From the NCBI GenBank assembly GCA_006386115.1, contig VFIW01000108.1:62001-126000 (forward strand): DNA of 64,000 nucleotides. The letters run 5' to 3'. The notes beneath the pieces were generated by a model. The model did no database searches. It was not told where the DNA came from and saw nothing but the letters and a program-made list of their open reading frames with translations. A program made the position numbers and the translations under genes. Shown here in pieces: positions 52,340 through 62,608 of this stretch. The stretch's first letter is position 1. Each line of letters starts with the position of its first letter. The stretch comes from Globisporangium splendens. Its lineage: Eukaryota; Oomycota; Peronosporomycetes; Pythiales; Pythiaceae.

Positions 52340-53770
52340 ATGGTCAAGTTCCACCCAGTCTTCTTGTTGTTCGTCGGAAGCTCGCTTTTGCCGTCCCGCA
52401 CCCAGGTCGCAGAAGCTACCCAGGCTCCTTGTTCACGGGACACCTCAATCCCGCTGAATTGCATTGGTGAAGGATGGACATTCGTCAGCGTCGAAGGTCT
52501 TGCCGGATCGTTCTGCGCGAAAGGTCCGATTTGTTCCACCGCGAATAAAAACGGGAACTGTCCCGCCCCGCAAGATGGACTTGATTACGGCTCGACGTGT
52601 GGGAAGCTTAATCAAGAAAACTTGCCTTATGGATGCGTCCCAAGGAAAACTTGCGAGAGTGGATCTGCGCGCGATAGGTGTGGGGTCAAAGATGATGCGC
52701 CAGCTCCTGCAAGTCAGAGTGCGGAATCAGCCCCAGCTCCAGCGGCGATCCAAACGCCAAGTAGCTCCCCGGGAATCTCTCCAAGTCCAAGTACGCCAGC
52801 ATATCAAACGCCAGGCAACAATCCAGGTGACTCACATGGTAACTCGCCGAGTCCCAGTAATCCAGCTGCTCAAGCTCCAGGCAATTCCTTTGAAGCCTCA
52901 CCTGGCATCTCGCCTAATAGCTCGCCTAGCTCTGGTACCCCAGCTACTCAAGCTCCAGGCATCTCTCCTGGTACGCCTCCTGTTAACTCACCAAGCAACT
53001 CGCCTAGCTCTGGTACCCCAGCTACTCGAGTTCCAGTTAGTCCCCCAGGAACCTCACCAGGCAACTCCCCTGGCTCTGGCACTCCAGCTACTCAAACCCC
53101 TGGGAGCTCACACAGTAACTCACCAGAGCCCGTACCAAATCCTGAGACTCCAGGATACCAATCTTCGTTGTCTCCGGTGAATGAGACGCCATCTATCCCA
53201 ACAAGTCGCACTTCAGGTACTCCTCCGGGAAGTCAACCGCCTGCTGCAACAGGAACTTATTCAACTCCGAAGCCAACCGTCCCGCATCCATCACATGTGC
53301 CTTCGACTCCATGCCCTTCCAACAGTGTCTCGAGTTCTACAACCCCAGCTCCTACAGATGTTGATGGAGAAGGTGATGGTGACTCAAAGAGTCCTTCTCC
53401 ATGCCCAACGACCCCAATTTCAACTGCTGCAGCTCCATACGCGCCAGCACCGACTCCAGGTTACGCTTCACCAACTGGTGCCACTCCAGCACCGACTGCT
53501 CCAGCTCCTGCCACACCAACGCCATCTCAAGATGTTGGTGGAGAAAGCGATGACAATTCAAAGAGCTCAACTCCATGCCCAGTTACCCCAGCACCAACTA
53601 CTGTAGCTCCATACACACCTGTCCTAGCATACCTGACACCATCAACTCCTGCGCCTGTCATCCCAGCAGCTCCTACTCCTACACCTGCTAATCCAGCACC
53701 AGTTACTCCAGCACCTGCAATCACGCCAGCGACTACTCCAGCACCTGGTAGCCGTCTCCGCTCGCTGTAG
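52340..53770 (+). CDS. Secreted mucin-like Pro/Ser/Thr-rich protein (copy 1)
   Basis: Single exon, 476 aa. A signal peptide (MVKFHPVFLLFVGSSLLPSR) precedes a Cys-rich domain of ~75 residues with eight or so cysteines (NCIGEGWTFVSVEGLAGSFC, KGPICSTANKNGNCP, YGCVPRKTC). The remaining ~350 residues are repeats rich in Pro, Ser, Thr and Ala (SPGISP, GTPATQAPG; later APTP-type), with an acidic motif GGES/GEGD-x-SKS-x-PCP seen twice. The Cys-rich domain recurs in the gene at 62609. Such proteins are expected to be heavily O-glycosylated and attached to, or shed from, the wall or cyst surface. The Cys-rich domain may bind carbohydrate. No enzyme motif. Confidence 0.85.
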   Translation: MVKFHPVFLLFVGSSLLPSRTQVAEATQAPCSRDTSIPLNCIGEGWTFVSVEGLAGSFCAKGPICSTANKNGNCPAPQDGLDYGSTCGKLNQENLPYGCVPRKTCESGSARDRCGVKDDAPAPASQSAESAPAPAAIQTPSSSPGISPSPSTPAYQTPGNNPGDSHGNSPSPSNPAAQAPGNSFEASPGISPNSSPSSGTPATQAPGISPGTPPVNSPSNSPSSGTPATRVPVSPPGTSPGNSPGSGTPATQTPGSSHSNSPEPVPNPETPGYQSSLSPVNETPSIPTSRTSGTPPGSQPPAATGTYSTPKPTVPHPSHVPSTPCPSNSVSSSTTPAPTDVDGEGDGDSKSPSPCPTTPISTAAAPYAPAPTPGYASPTGATPAPTAPAPATPTPSQDVGGESDDNSKSSTPCPVTPAPTTVAPYTPVLAYLTPSTPAPVIPAAPTPTPANPAPVTPAPAITPATTPAPGSRLRSL

Positions 53771-54150
53771 CTTCGTGAGTGCTTGAGAGCGCATTACGCT
53801 CGTTTGTCCAACTGCACTCACCTTAGCATGCATACTTTATGTAGTGCCTCCGTTCCTAGTGAATGGTTGCATAATTGCATTTGCTGCCATACCCATTAAT
53901 GACACTTTGATTTCGCCTTCTACTTTTCGCAAAGCGAGTTAGTTGCAACGTAAATTGTAAACGGCCCTTCTAACCTCCTAGTGTCCACGCACAAGCTGCG
54001 CTTGGCATCTGCACTATCGAAGATCTATCGATTCGCTTTATTCAACACTCTCGTCGACAATCCACACTCTATTTCATGCATTTGATAAGTTACTTATTTT
54101 AAAAACTTTAAACAGGACTGAAAGCGAGAGAATACATTCAGGACATCCCT
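53771..54150. other. Spacer between mucin-like copy 1 and PX-EEP
   Basis: AT-rich spacer holding two convergent 3' regions. Nothing else is seen. Confidence 0.45.
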
Positions 54151-56698
54151 TCAAAAGTGGAACTCGCCGACGACAGGGTAGTGATCCGAGAGATCGACGA
54201 GTTTCTCTCCTTCGGTTCCTCGCGGCGGTTGCCACTCGCTTGTCGCTTTCAGTTGGACGACTTCGGCTGACGACTTGTGCGGCATCCGGTGGTTGTCGAC
54301 CACCAAGACGTAATCTAACCGCTCGGTCTCGCCACTCGAACTCGGGCCGCCCACTGCGAGCTCATTCGTCAGCGGGTCAAAACTGAATGCCGAGGAATGC
54401 GAAGCAAGCTCGGGCTCCACGGCGTTCAGCGACTTGAGCATCGCCCCGTACTCAAGTCCGTCGTTGCCGCATTTGTTTACATTGAGGTCGCCAGCCACCA
54501 GAACGGCATCCGATGCAGGGATGGTCATCGTGTCGATGTACTCCCGCAATAGCTGGAGCTGACATGCGCGTGTGGCGACTGCTCCTGGTGTCTCCCAGGC
54601 CTGCAGATGGGTCGCAAACAAGTGCACCGTCTCGGTGTTCTTAACTCGAATCTGACAATATACGACGCCTTTGTCCGCCATGCGATCGTCCCCGGACGCC
54701 ACGCTGCCAAATGTCATTTCCTGGAAACTCTCGATCGGGTACTTGCTCATCGCAAAGCACCCGCCGTCGATCGCTTTCTTCGTCGACACAGACGCGCCGG
54801 CTCCCACCACTTTCGTCTCGTACAGGAACCCCTGCTCCTTCATACCTGTCACTAAAAGTTCGCGGGATGTCGAGCAAAACGCTTCACAAAACACGACGAC
54901 GTCCGCCTCGAGCGGCGCCAAACAGCCCGGGATGGCACGCGCGCGATGCGATGCCGACGGCGATATCTTGTCGTTAAGAGACGATAGAATGCTGGGCAAA
55001 AGCCACACGTTGTACACCACGACGCGCAGCTTGAATGGCTGGGTGACCACAGGCTGTGACGTTGCCTTCACAGCAAGCGATGATGGCTCGGACGAGGCTT
55101 CAGTCGAGCAGGATTTGCACTCGTGCTGGTCCTGCAAACAGATCTTAAACACCGTCGGGGACTTGCCGCTGGAGATAAACTCTCCGTGAAGGCCCATATA
55201 TTCGCCGTCCCAGGTACCATTTGCGACCTGGATGTACACCTGACTCCCGCACACGATGTCTCCAGTGTACCCGTACGGTGAGACGAGCCGCAGTGTCGCC
55301 GAGTTGCTCTCGGCATTTGTCACCATCAAGTGGCCGTGCTTCGAATCGGGCGGTTGCGCGATGCGGACGCTTTTCCGCACCTGTTTGCAGTACAAATGGA
55401 TGAGATCACCAAACTTGACGCTGCGACGCGGTCCCGAGAACATCTCGGCGTTTTCAATGATAAACGATCCGTTCGGGTCACCCTGTTCGGCTCGGGGCAC
55501 AGTTAGTGCTACTGTGGTGGCATCGATCGCCGATGAAGTCGACCGCTGACGCTGGAGATTGGTCGCCGTCACCGCACGCGGCTTGGTCACACTCAGGTAG
55601 TACGTCTTGTTCATATGGTACTTTCCGACACCGCCACTGAGCGCGCCAAACGCGAACACTGCTGAAAGTGGACCTGTGAGCGCAACGCCAGCGACGCCAG
55701 CAGCGACAGCCACCGCCTTCTCGGAGCTCGAGAGCGCGCTTCGCTTCGTCAGCGCGATGCTGAGTCCGCCGAGTGCCTGGAGCTGGATGGCATTCCCGAA
55801 ATGAATGCGGTGCTCACAGAGCGACTCGGCGGGTGCAATATGCTGAGTTTGTTGTGTAGAAGTCGAAAGTCTGGCGACTTTCTGTTTCCATTTCAGTTGA
55901 TTCGGTAAGGGAGTTGCCGTCGGTGCTATCGTAATGGACGGCATCAATTTCCCTTTCGATTCCGTATCGAGGGACCCGGGGCGAGGCGTGAAAAACGTCC
56001 GAAACGTGTCGCTCGAGTGGATCTCGTCGATCTCGAGTAGTTTGTGGATGTATGTGTTGAGCTTCGTCATCAGCTTCCTCGCGAAGGGGTCGTCTGCGCT
56101 CGAGGAAGATCGGAATGACTCCCACGAGAGCCGCGCTGGCCGTGGGAATCGGATCTTCCGCGCGTGGAGCTGTTTGTGGAACGCCATGTTGATCGACGTG
56201 TGCAGCGCGATGAACTCGGCGTATGTGCGGTGCACGAACCAGAGCTTCCCGATTCCGGGGAACCGCAGCGAGATCTCGTAGCACAGCACACCCTGTACGG
56301 CGCTGAGGTTGGTGATGCCGATGTCCGCGTCCTCGCAGACCCAGACTTCCGAGTGACGTCTTCGCAGCGAGGTCAACGGCGGCACCTGGTTGTCCTTTTT
56401 TTCCTGTAACTGGAACGCCAACGCGATCGGATCGTCGCTTTCGGCTGCTGGTTTTGGAGTAGGCGACGTCGGCTGCGCTGAGCGCTGGAGAATAACAACA
56501 ACAATAGCAGTAAACAGCCCACACAGCGTCAGTTAGCAAGTCCTTCATTGCACAGAATATACGAGTCTGTCGCTGCATGCGCACCTCACTGGCCGCCGTG
56601 TCCTTTTCGGTGGAGACGACGGTCGCGTCGCTCGTGGCAGCGACCGCTGCGTCGATGTTCTTGCTCCCACCGCGGCGGCGGTTGCGCCACACAAACAT
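54151..56698 (-). CDS. PX domain - endonuclease/exonuclease/phosphatase (EEP) fusion protein
   Basis: Two exons, 56698-56585 and 56484-54151, with a 100-bp intron (GTGCGC...TCCAG), giving 815 aa. The N terminus is MFVWRNRRRGG. A PX domain, which binds phosphoinositides, follows around 90-205 (WVCEDADIGITNLS, YEISLRFPGIGKLWFVHRTY, FPRPARLSWE). A glycine/alanine-rich hydrophobic stretch (~300-330) may insert in membrane. From about 520 an EEP domain shows VVYNVWLLP, Glu in VVFCEAFC, GDLNVNK and the C-terminal DLSDHYPV with the catalytic His. The fold matches neutral sphingomyelinase/phosphodiesterase-like proteins. A membrane phospholipid phosphodiesterase role is inferred. An alternative start exists only by non-ATG codons. 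Confidence 0.85.
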
Positions 56699-58437
56699 CC
56701 ACAGAAGCACGCGCCACCAAAGTCCCAGCGAACGGCAGTTGACGCGGGCGCTTGTAGTTCTGGCAGTGAGCAAGTGACCCAGAGACCGCTTCTAACGGAG
56801 CTGCGCTTTCTAATGATGATGGCAGCAAAGAGCTCTGCTGTTGTGGCCGCAAGAGACGGAGGGAGATCCAGTTGCCTCGAGTAAAAAACTGATGTGTAGG
56901 TGCGCATTGGATAGGGCACTAAAGTGAGAGAGAGCTCGACATGTTGTAAGCCACACTGACGAGCCCTGCTCAAAAGACCTCTTTAATTCGAATACAAGTT
57001 GCATTTGTGAAAGGTGAGATTGAAACATTGACAAGCGCTGAAAGGCTCTTTAGCAACCTTCGGTAAGCGTTATAAGAGGTTGGCTGGTAAACTCGACCAA
57101 CGTTCTGAACTCTTGTGTTAGATGGCACAATCAGATTTCTGGACTGGGAAAGAGAATGATTGGTCTAAATGGGTGGTGAAGAAGAATGCTGGGTTATTGT
57201 TTGGAGAAAAGTGTGGGTGTCTGGGTGATGGCATTTAAAAGTCTATAATGTTGACCACATAGTTGAAGCCACTTCTTCCATTATCTACGTGGGCCACCTA
57301 ATTTTGGAACATCTGAATTTGACACACACACACCTGCTTCACATTCCCGAGCTTGCTCCCCAAGTCAACTCTTTCTCGGGTTCCGAGTTGGGACCGACAA
57401 GATGCCGTGATTGACTGGTCGCACCTGTTGGCATAAGCTGGACATCGTGTGGTCCTGAGCTGCTGTAGTACTGACTGATTCGTGGAAGGACGGCGCTATC
57501 CGCGATCCATGACGTTACTTTTCGGGGCGATTTGCAACTTTAGGCGCTTCTGCAGACAATCTGCGCGAAATCGATCGCTGAGCCACTTGCGTGCCATCCA
57601 GCCATGGACCTGATACCTGGACTCCCCGTCGCTTTTCGAAGCGCAGACAACGACGGGGACGCTGGGTGATCGCGGTGACTGGCGCCAAGTGCTTGCGTAT
57701 CTTTTTGCCTTCACCGCGAAATGAGAAAAACGCAAAAGAGCTAAAGTGCAGGTATCAGCGCAGTGTGCTGATGCGCACATCCTTGCAACATGACCAATCC
57801 AATCAGACAATGTGGAAGATACACTCGCTCATTCGCCCTTCATAATGCGTATTGCAGGAGTATTTGCACTTTTTAAAGTTTTACAACATACAAATTCACA
57901 TCAATTTTATTTTAAAAGATCTAAATCAGATTCTAAAAGGGTTTCTAAACTGAATGTGCCTCCTCCTCATCTCATCCAACTGAAGTGGCTTCGACGTCTC
58001 GACACAACGCGCGATGCGAAAAAGGATCGAGGGCAACTAAACAAGATCGTTCTTCTTCTTTATGACAACGCCACAATACAGTACGCCGTTTACACCAGCG
58101 TTCTGCGTGGACCTCAGTGTGGTGAGCCATTCACTTAATATGGACTTGAGTATACTCTGATACATGAGATCGGGAAGACAGGCCACGCACTGGCAAAGAA
58201 TCTTCTTTCGGCCGTCACATCCGCCATCTGCAGGAAGAAATAAACCACAACAGCAACCACAATGTGGCGCTCGCGTTTGGACCTCACTGTCCTCCATGCG
58301 GCCATCTCATGGTGCTGAGGAGACTGATGATGGTCTCGCACGTAGTGTTTACCCATGCAGCCTGCAACGCGCCTTGTCTGCGACGATGGCCAACGCTCCG
58401 GTCTCGGCCGTCCTCTGCAAGCTGCTCACTTTGCAAG
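56699..58437. other. 1.7-kb gap before the patatin-like gene
   Basis: No supported gene. A short CA run lies at about 57321-57332. The patatin frame is open back to 58264 without a preceding ATG before 58309, so an upstream exon of that gene could lie here. Confidence 0.35.
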
Positions 58438-59643
58438 ATGACCGCTTTCGATCAAGTACACTCCCCAGCGCCTGCTTCGACCACCAGTGCGGCCTCAGCC
58501 TCAGCCTCGAAGCCACCACTGCGGAGCTTCTCGTTCTCTGGCGGCGGGTGGCTCAAGATGTGGATGTTTGGCGTCGGCCAGGCGCTCAAGGACCACAGTC
58601 TCGACGAAGACGCGCGGTTCATCGGCACCTCTGGCGGCGCGCTCGTGGGCGTCGCGATGGTGCTCGGCGGCGGCGACTTTCGCGCGATCCGCGACACGAC
58701 GCTCGCGCTGTACATCCCGCAGGCGCACGCGAGTCCGCTCGGACGGTTCCAGATGAAGAGCTACCTCATCGACAGCATGAAGCGCCACGCGAACCTGCAC
58801 AAGTTCGACGAGCTCAACAAGAACCCGGGTAAGCTCACGGTCGTGTACTCGTCGCTCTCGGCCATGAAGCCGCGCCGCGCGTCCGTGTTCGAGTCCGAGC
58901 ACCACCTGCAGCAGACGCTCATCGCGTCGTGCTGCGCGACGCCGTTCCTCGGCCTGCCCTTCAAGCTCAAGGGCGAGTGGGTCGTCGACGGCGGCATCTT
59001 TGACTACCAGCCGCTGTTCGACGACGAACACGCTGACGCCAAGTCCACGATCACCATCTCGCCCAACATTTACTCGAACGCCGATATCCGTCCCTCGCGG
59101 TACATCCCCATGGCTTGGTCCATGTTCCCGCCCTCCAAGGAGGACATGGCGTGGCTCTTCGACCTCGGCTACGAGGACGGGCTCCGCTGGATCAAGAGTC
59201 AGGGACTCATGAAAACCACCCAGACCGAGGCTGCGTTACCGCTCGTTGTCCCCAACAGCGCGGCCAAGTACACTGGGAACGTCGCCGTCTTGGCGCGCCA
59301 CCGGTACATTGAGCACAAGCTTGTGCTGCTCGCCAAGCTCCTGATGCAAATCGGCAAGTGGCTCGCGCTGTACGTGGCCATCAAGTTCACGCTGCCCATG
59401 GCGCGAGACACGCGCATCTTCCAGAGCGTGCCCACGCGAGTGGGCAGCGCAATGCAACTGCCGTCGCTCATGGCGCAGTGGCGCGTCGTCACGTGGCTCA
59501 AGTCCTTCTTGCTCTCGGGCACCGGTAGCGCAGGATTCGCAAGCAAAGGCCGCGCACTGCAGCGAAACCTTAGCTCCGTACCGTGGCTGCCGAGTCTTGC
59601 GGCGCTGCTGGGACGCCTCGAGACGCTCGCCATGCTCGGATAA
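58438..59643 (+). CDS. Patatin-like phospholipase/acylhydrolase
   Basis: Lipid acyl hydrolase of the PNPLA group. From MTAFDQVHSPAPAST the protein has 401 aa. The oxyanion-hole motif FSFSGGGWLKMW, the nucleophile elbow GTSGG (Ser in IGTSGGALVG) and the second catalytic residue Asp in VVDGGIFDYQ are all visible, so the Ser-Asp dyad is complete. A hydrophobic segment near residue 310 (LALYVAIKFTLP) may attach it to membranes or lipid droplets. The open frame extends upstream through other possible ATGs with no family resemblance, so the start is chosen as the last ATG before the Ala/Ser-rich lead-in. Upstream exons cannot be excluded. It converges with the LRR gene. Confidence 0.85.
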   Translation: MTAFDQVHSPAPASTTSAASASASKPPLRSFSFSGGGWLKMWMFGVGQALKDHSLDEDARFIGTSGGALVGVAMVLGGGDFRAIRDTTLALYIPQAHASPLGRFQMKSYLIDSMKRHANLHKFDELNKNPGKLTVVYSSLSAMKPRRASVFESEHHLQQTLIASCCATPFLGLPFKLKGEWVVDGGIFDYQPLFDDEHADAKSTITISPNIYSNADIRPSRYIPMAWSMFPPSKEDMAWLFDLGYEDGLRWIKSQGLMKTTQTEAALPLVVPNSAAKYTGNVAVLARHRYIEHKLVLLAKLLMQIGKWLALYVAIKFTLPMARDTRIFQSVPTRVGSAMQLPSLMAQWRVVTWLKSFLLSGTGSAGFASKGRALQRNLSSVPWLPSLAALLGRLETLAMLG

Positions 59644-59751
59644 ACAGACCCCACTCGTCATATTTAAACCTAAGAGATCCGATAAGGAGAAGCGACAGTA
59701 AGCACTTGTTGCTTTGCTTTCTATCCGTTAATGCAAAAAGTGAAAAGTTGT

Positions 59752-61758
59752 CTATAGTATGATCTCGGCTTTCTTCCCTTCAAATGGCGCTTTGTGATTG
59801 TTCCACAGGCAGTTGAACTCGTCGCGGTGCCAAACAGCGCGGAGGTGCGGGAACGTCTCGTTCTCGTGCAAAAAGGAGCAGTCGACTCTCTCGGGAATCC
59901 AGATTTCCTGCAGCAACACGAGCGGCTCCAGCTCCTCAATGCTCTCAATCGGGGTCGATGCCACGTTCAAGTACTCGAGCTCTGTCAGCTTGGCAATTGG
60001 ACTCAGACTCGTCACTTTGGAGCCGCTCAGTGACAATCTCTTCAGTTGACTCAGGTCCGCGAGCACGCGGGTCTCCTTGAAGTCCACTCGCCCATTCAAA
60101 GTGAGGCTTTGGAGCTTTACCAGCGCCTCTAGAAAGGAAAAGTCCTGCTCGCGCTGGTACTTGCGTGCGAGTTGGCGCTTCGAGCGGCTCTTGAGCGACA
60201 GATCGAGTTTCTCCAAGTGCCCAAGCGACGCGAGCGGCGACAGATCCTCAAAGAGCACGTCGACCAGCTCGAGGCTTTGCAGGCTCTCAAACGCGTCCAG
60301 CGGCGACAAGTCCACTACCTCATGGGAAGCCGGCAGCGCGAGTCTGAGCGTCTTCAGGCTGGCCACTTTGGAGTCGGCTGCGAGCTGCCGCAGGTCATCG
60401 CTTGTCCAGTGGTGCAGCTCCAGTTCGCGGAGCGTACCCATCGCTGGATACATGACGTCGTAGTTCACGAGTGCCGGGGTCTCCAGCGACTGAAGCGCTG
60501 GAAAGTGGAGCAGGATCGAGCCATCGACGCGCAGCGCGTACGCAAACTCCTGTTCGTCGTGGATGTCGGCGCTCGTTTGCAGGATCTCGAGGCGCTTCAG
60601 CTGCTTCAATCCGCTCGCCCATCGCGCATTCTCTTGGCGAAGATCGTTTGAGCCAAAGTCCGAGGTCAGCTTGCTGTCGTCAATGCGCAATGTCTCGAGG
60701 TGCTGCAGAAGCCCCAGCGGACTCAGATCCACGACGTGGGTACGACGGACATCAAGATACTTGAGCTGCAGCACACCCGCGAGGAAAAACAGATCGGTGA
60801 GCATCGTGTTGTGCACATGGCAGGCTTCGAGGTTTGGCGCATTGAGCACGAGCTCCAGTGGACCCAGTGAACCGCTGTTGCACAATTTGAGCGTGCGCAA
60901 CGCGGTCAAGAAGCGCAGCGGCACGAAATCCTGCACCCAGTTGCGGCTCAGGTCCAAGTACTCGACATGTTGCAGGAACCGCAGCGGCGAGAAATCCTGC
61001 ACGCGCGTGTCCGAGAGATCCAACCACGTCAGAGTCTGCAATTGTGCCAAGCACGAGAGGTCGGAGACGCGCGTGTTGCGGAGATTGAGCACTTTGACTT
61101 TGCGCAATGACGCGAGGCACTCGATGTCGCTGACATCGCTCTGGGAGAGGTCGAGCGTCTGCACGTTCGTCATGGTCTCGATCGCGTCGAAATCGTGCAC
61201 GGTCTTGATCGCCGAGAGGTCCAACACACTCACGCTCGCGAGTCCGCTCACGTAGCCGATGTCCATGACTGTGATCTGCTTCACCTTGGATTTCGCTGTC
61301 GATGACGACGACGACACCGCGACGTCGTTCCAGAAGCTCACTTTCTGCAAATTTGGCACAAACTGCAGCATCCGCAGCAAGCGCTTGGCCATCGACAGCG
61401 GCACGTGCACCTTCTGGATGAACGGCACCATTTGCGGGTTCAGTTTCTGCAGGAACGTCGACGCGTAGTATGTGCGCCAGACCACCTCGTCGTCGCCATC
61501 GACCTCGTGATGATCATCGTCAGTATTCGCTTTCTTTGCGCGCGGCTTCTTTCCGGAGCGGGACTTCGGTGGGGACACTACCCCGACGGACCGCAACGGC
61601 GGCAGCCGCAGCACGCTCTGCGCGAACACCAGCTGCCGCAGCTCCGAGCGCGTCGTGTAGCGGCTGACGGAGGACAGCGCGCGGCGGTCGCGGAACGCGA
61701 GCCACTCGACCACGAGCCGCAGCAGATCCGCCTTGCCGTCCAGCAGCACGAGCGGCAT
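59752..61758 (-). CDS. Leucine-rich repeat protein, SDS22/internalin-like repeats
   Basis: Single exon, 668 aa from MPLVLLDGKADLLRLVVEWL. The first ~60 residues resemble an F-box-like helical start (LLRLVVEWLAFRDRRALSSV). A basic/acidic linker (SRSGKKPRAKK, DDDHHEVDGDD) follows. From about 190 to 650 at least fifteen 20-24-residue LRRs of the SDS22 type are visible (VQTLDLSQSDVSDIECL, LTWLDLSDTRVQDFSPL, LEYLNVASTPIESIEEL). The closing part has Trp/Glu-rich RAVWHRDEFNCLWNN. The open frame extends upstream of the chosen ATG into AT-rich sequence and is probably leader. Likely an adaptor; if the F-box reading is right, a substrate receptor of an SCF-type ligase. Confidence 0.88.
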   Translation of the reverse strand: MPLVLLDGKADLLRLVVEWLAFRDRRALSSVSRYTTRSELRQLVFAQSVLRLPPLRSVGVVSPPKSRSGKKPRAKKANTDDDHHEVDGDDEVVWRTYYASTFLQKLNPQMVPFIQKVHVPLSMAKRLLRMLQFVPNLQKVSFWNDVAVSSSSSTAKSKVKQITVMDIGYVSGLASVSVLDLSAIKTVHDFDAIETMTNVQTLDLSQSDVSDIECLASLRKVKVLNLRNTRVSDLSCLAQLQTLTWLDLSDTRVQDFSPLRFLQHVEYLDLSRNWVQDFVPLRFLTALRTLKLCNSGSLGPLELVLNAPNLEACHVHNTMLTDLFFLAGVLQLKYLDVRRTHVVDLSPLGLLQHLETLRIDDSKLTSDFGSNDLRQENARWASGLKQLKRLEILQTSADIHDEQEFAYALRVDGSILLHFPALQSLETPALVNYDVMYPAMGTLRELELHHWTSDDLRQLAADSKVASLKTLRLALPASHEVVDLSPLDAFESLQSLELVDVLFEDLSPLASLGHLEKLDLSLKSRSKRQLARKYQREQDFSFLEALVKLQSLTLNGRVDFKETRVLADLSQLKRLSLSGSKVTSLSPIAKLTELEYLNVASTPIESIEELEPLVLLQEIWIPERVDCSFLHENETFPHLRAVWHRDEFNCLWNNHKAPFEGKKAEIIL

Positions 61759-62608
61759 CTTCGTCGGCTTTTTGGCTTTGACTTGACTGGAAACGACACA
61801 TTTTGACAATCGTAATCGAAGATTTCTATTGGCTGTAAAAGAAGAGATGCATTCTATATTATTGGCTGAAGAGCAACTATATTCGATGATCACGTCAACA
61901 CAGTTTTGGTGACGTATTGATATTATTTACGAAAACACAAACATTTGTTTACGGACAATTTGACCACATCCCGAATTTACGCAAACAAAAACGTCACAGG
62001 TTGTTTTTTCATGGAGGTTGGGCTTGCTGATCAACAGCGAGCTCTTCGCTGCCTTCGATGCTCAGTACTCGCGCGGATCGTTGCCAGAAGAGCAAACGCG
62101 GCGTAAATCTCCCTCTCAGACTCTGGACACGCAGGACGAAACGACCAGAGTCCTTCCGCGAGTCAGTGCGGAAAAGAAAAGCAGCACGGGATGCTGCCTC
62201 ACTGGGAAATTTCACGTGTTCACGTCTCGCTTGAAAATTAGAACCTGCGGTCTAAGTTTAGCTCGGATCCAGCTACGTGGTGCCTGAAAATAAATGCGAC
62301 GAAGCAAGGAGTAGCGACCGCAACCTCACTTCCACCGAAGCACTGGCACAAAGAACGATGCCGGAACAAACGTCCAAGCGGATTCTGATCGCCAACTGCC
62401 GAGTGACACACTACTAGCCGAAAAGGTAGTTTCGCCAGGTGATAAACCGGCCACAGCAAAACCACAGCAGGAGCATTCGATCATTCTCCATTTCGCTCGC
62501 TTCACTACAAGCGATCTACGAGGGCAACCTTGCACTCGCACCTTCTCTTGAGCAACTAGCCTCACGAAGACCCTGTCACCTCCTCCACGAATTAACTCGT
62601 ATAAAAGC
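61759..62608. promoter_or_regulatory. Divergent promoter region between LRR gene and mucin-like copy 2
   Basis: 850 bp with no gene. A TATAAAA at about 62600 sits only ~10 bp before the mucin-like ATG, too close to be its promoter box. Confidence 0.4.

Noticed and set aside
62595..62608. TATA box for mucin-like copy 2
   Set aside because: TATAAAA ends a few bases before the ATG, too close to place a transcription start and leader.
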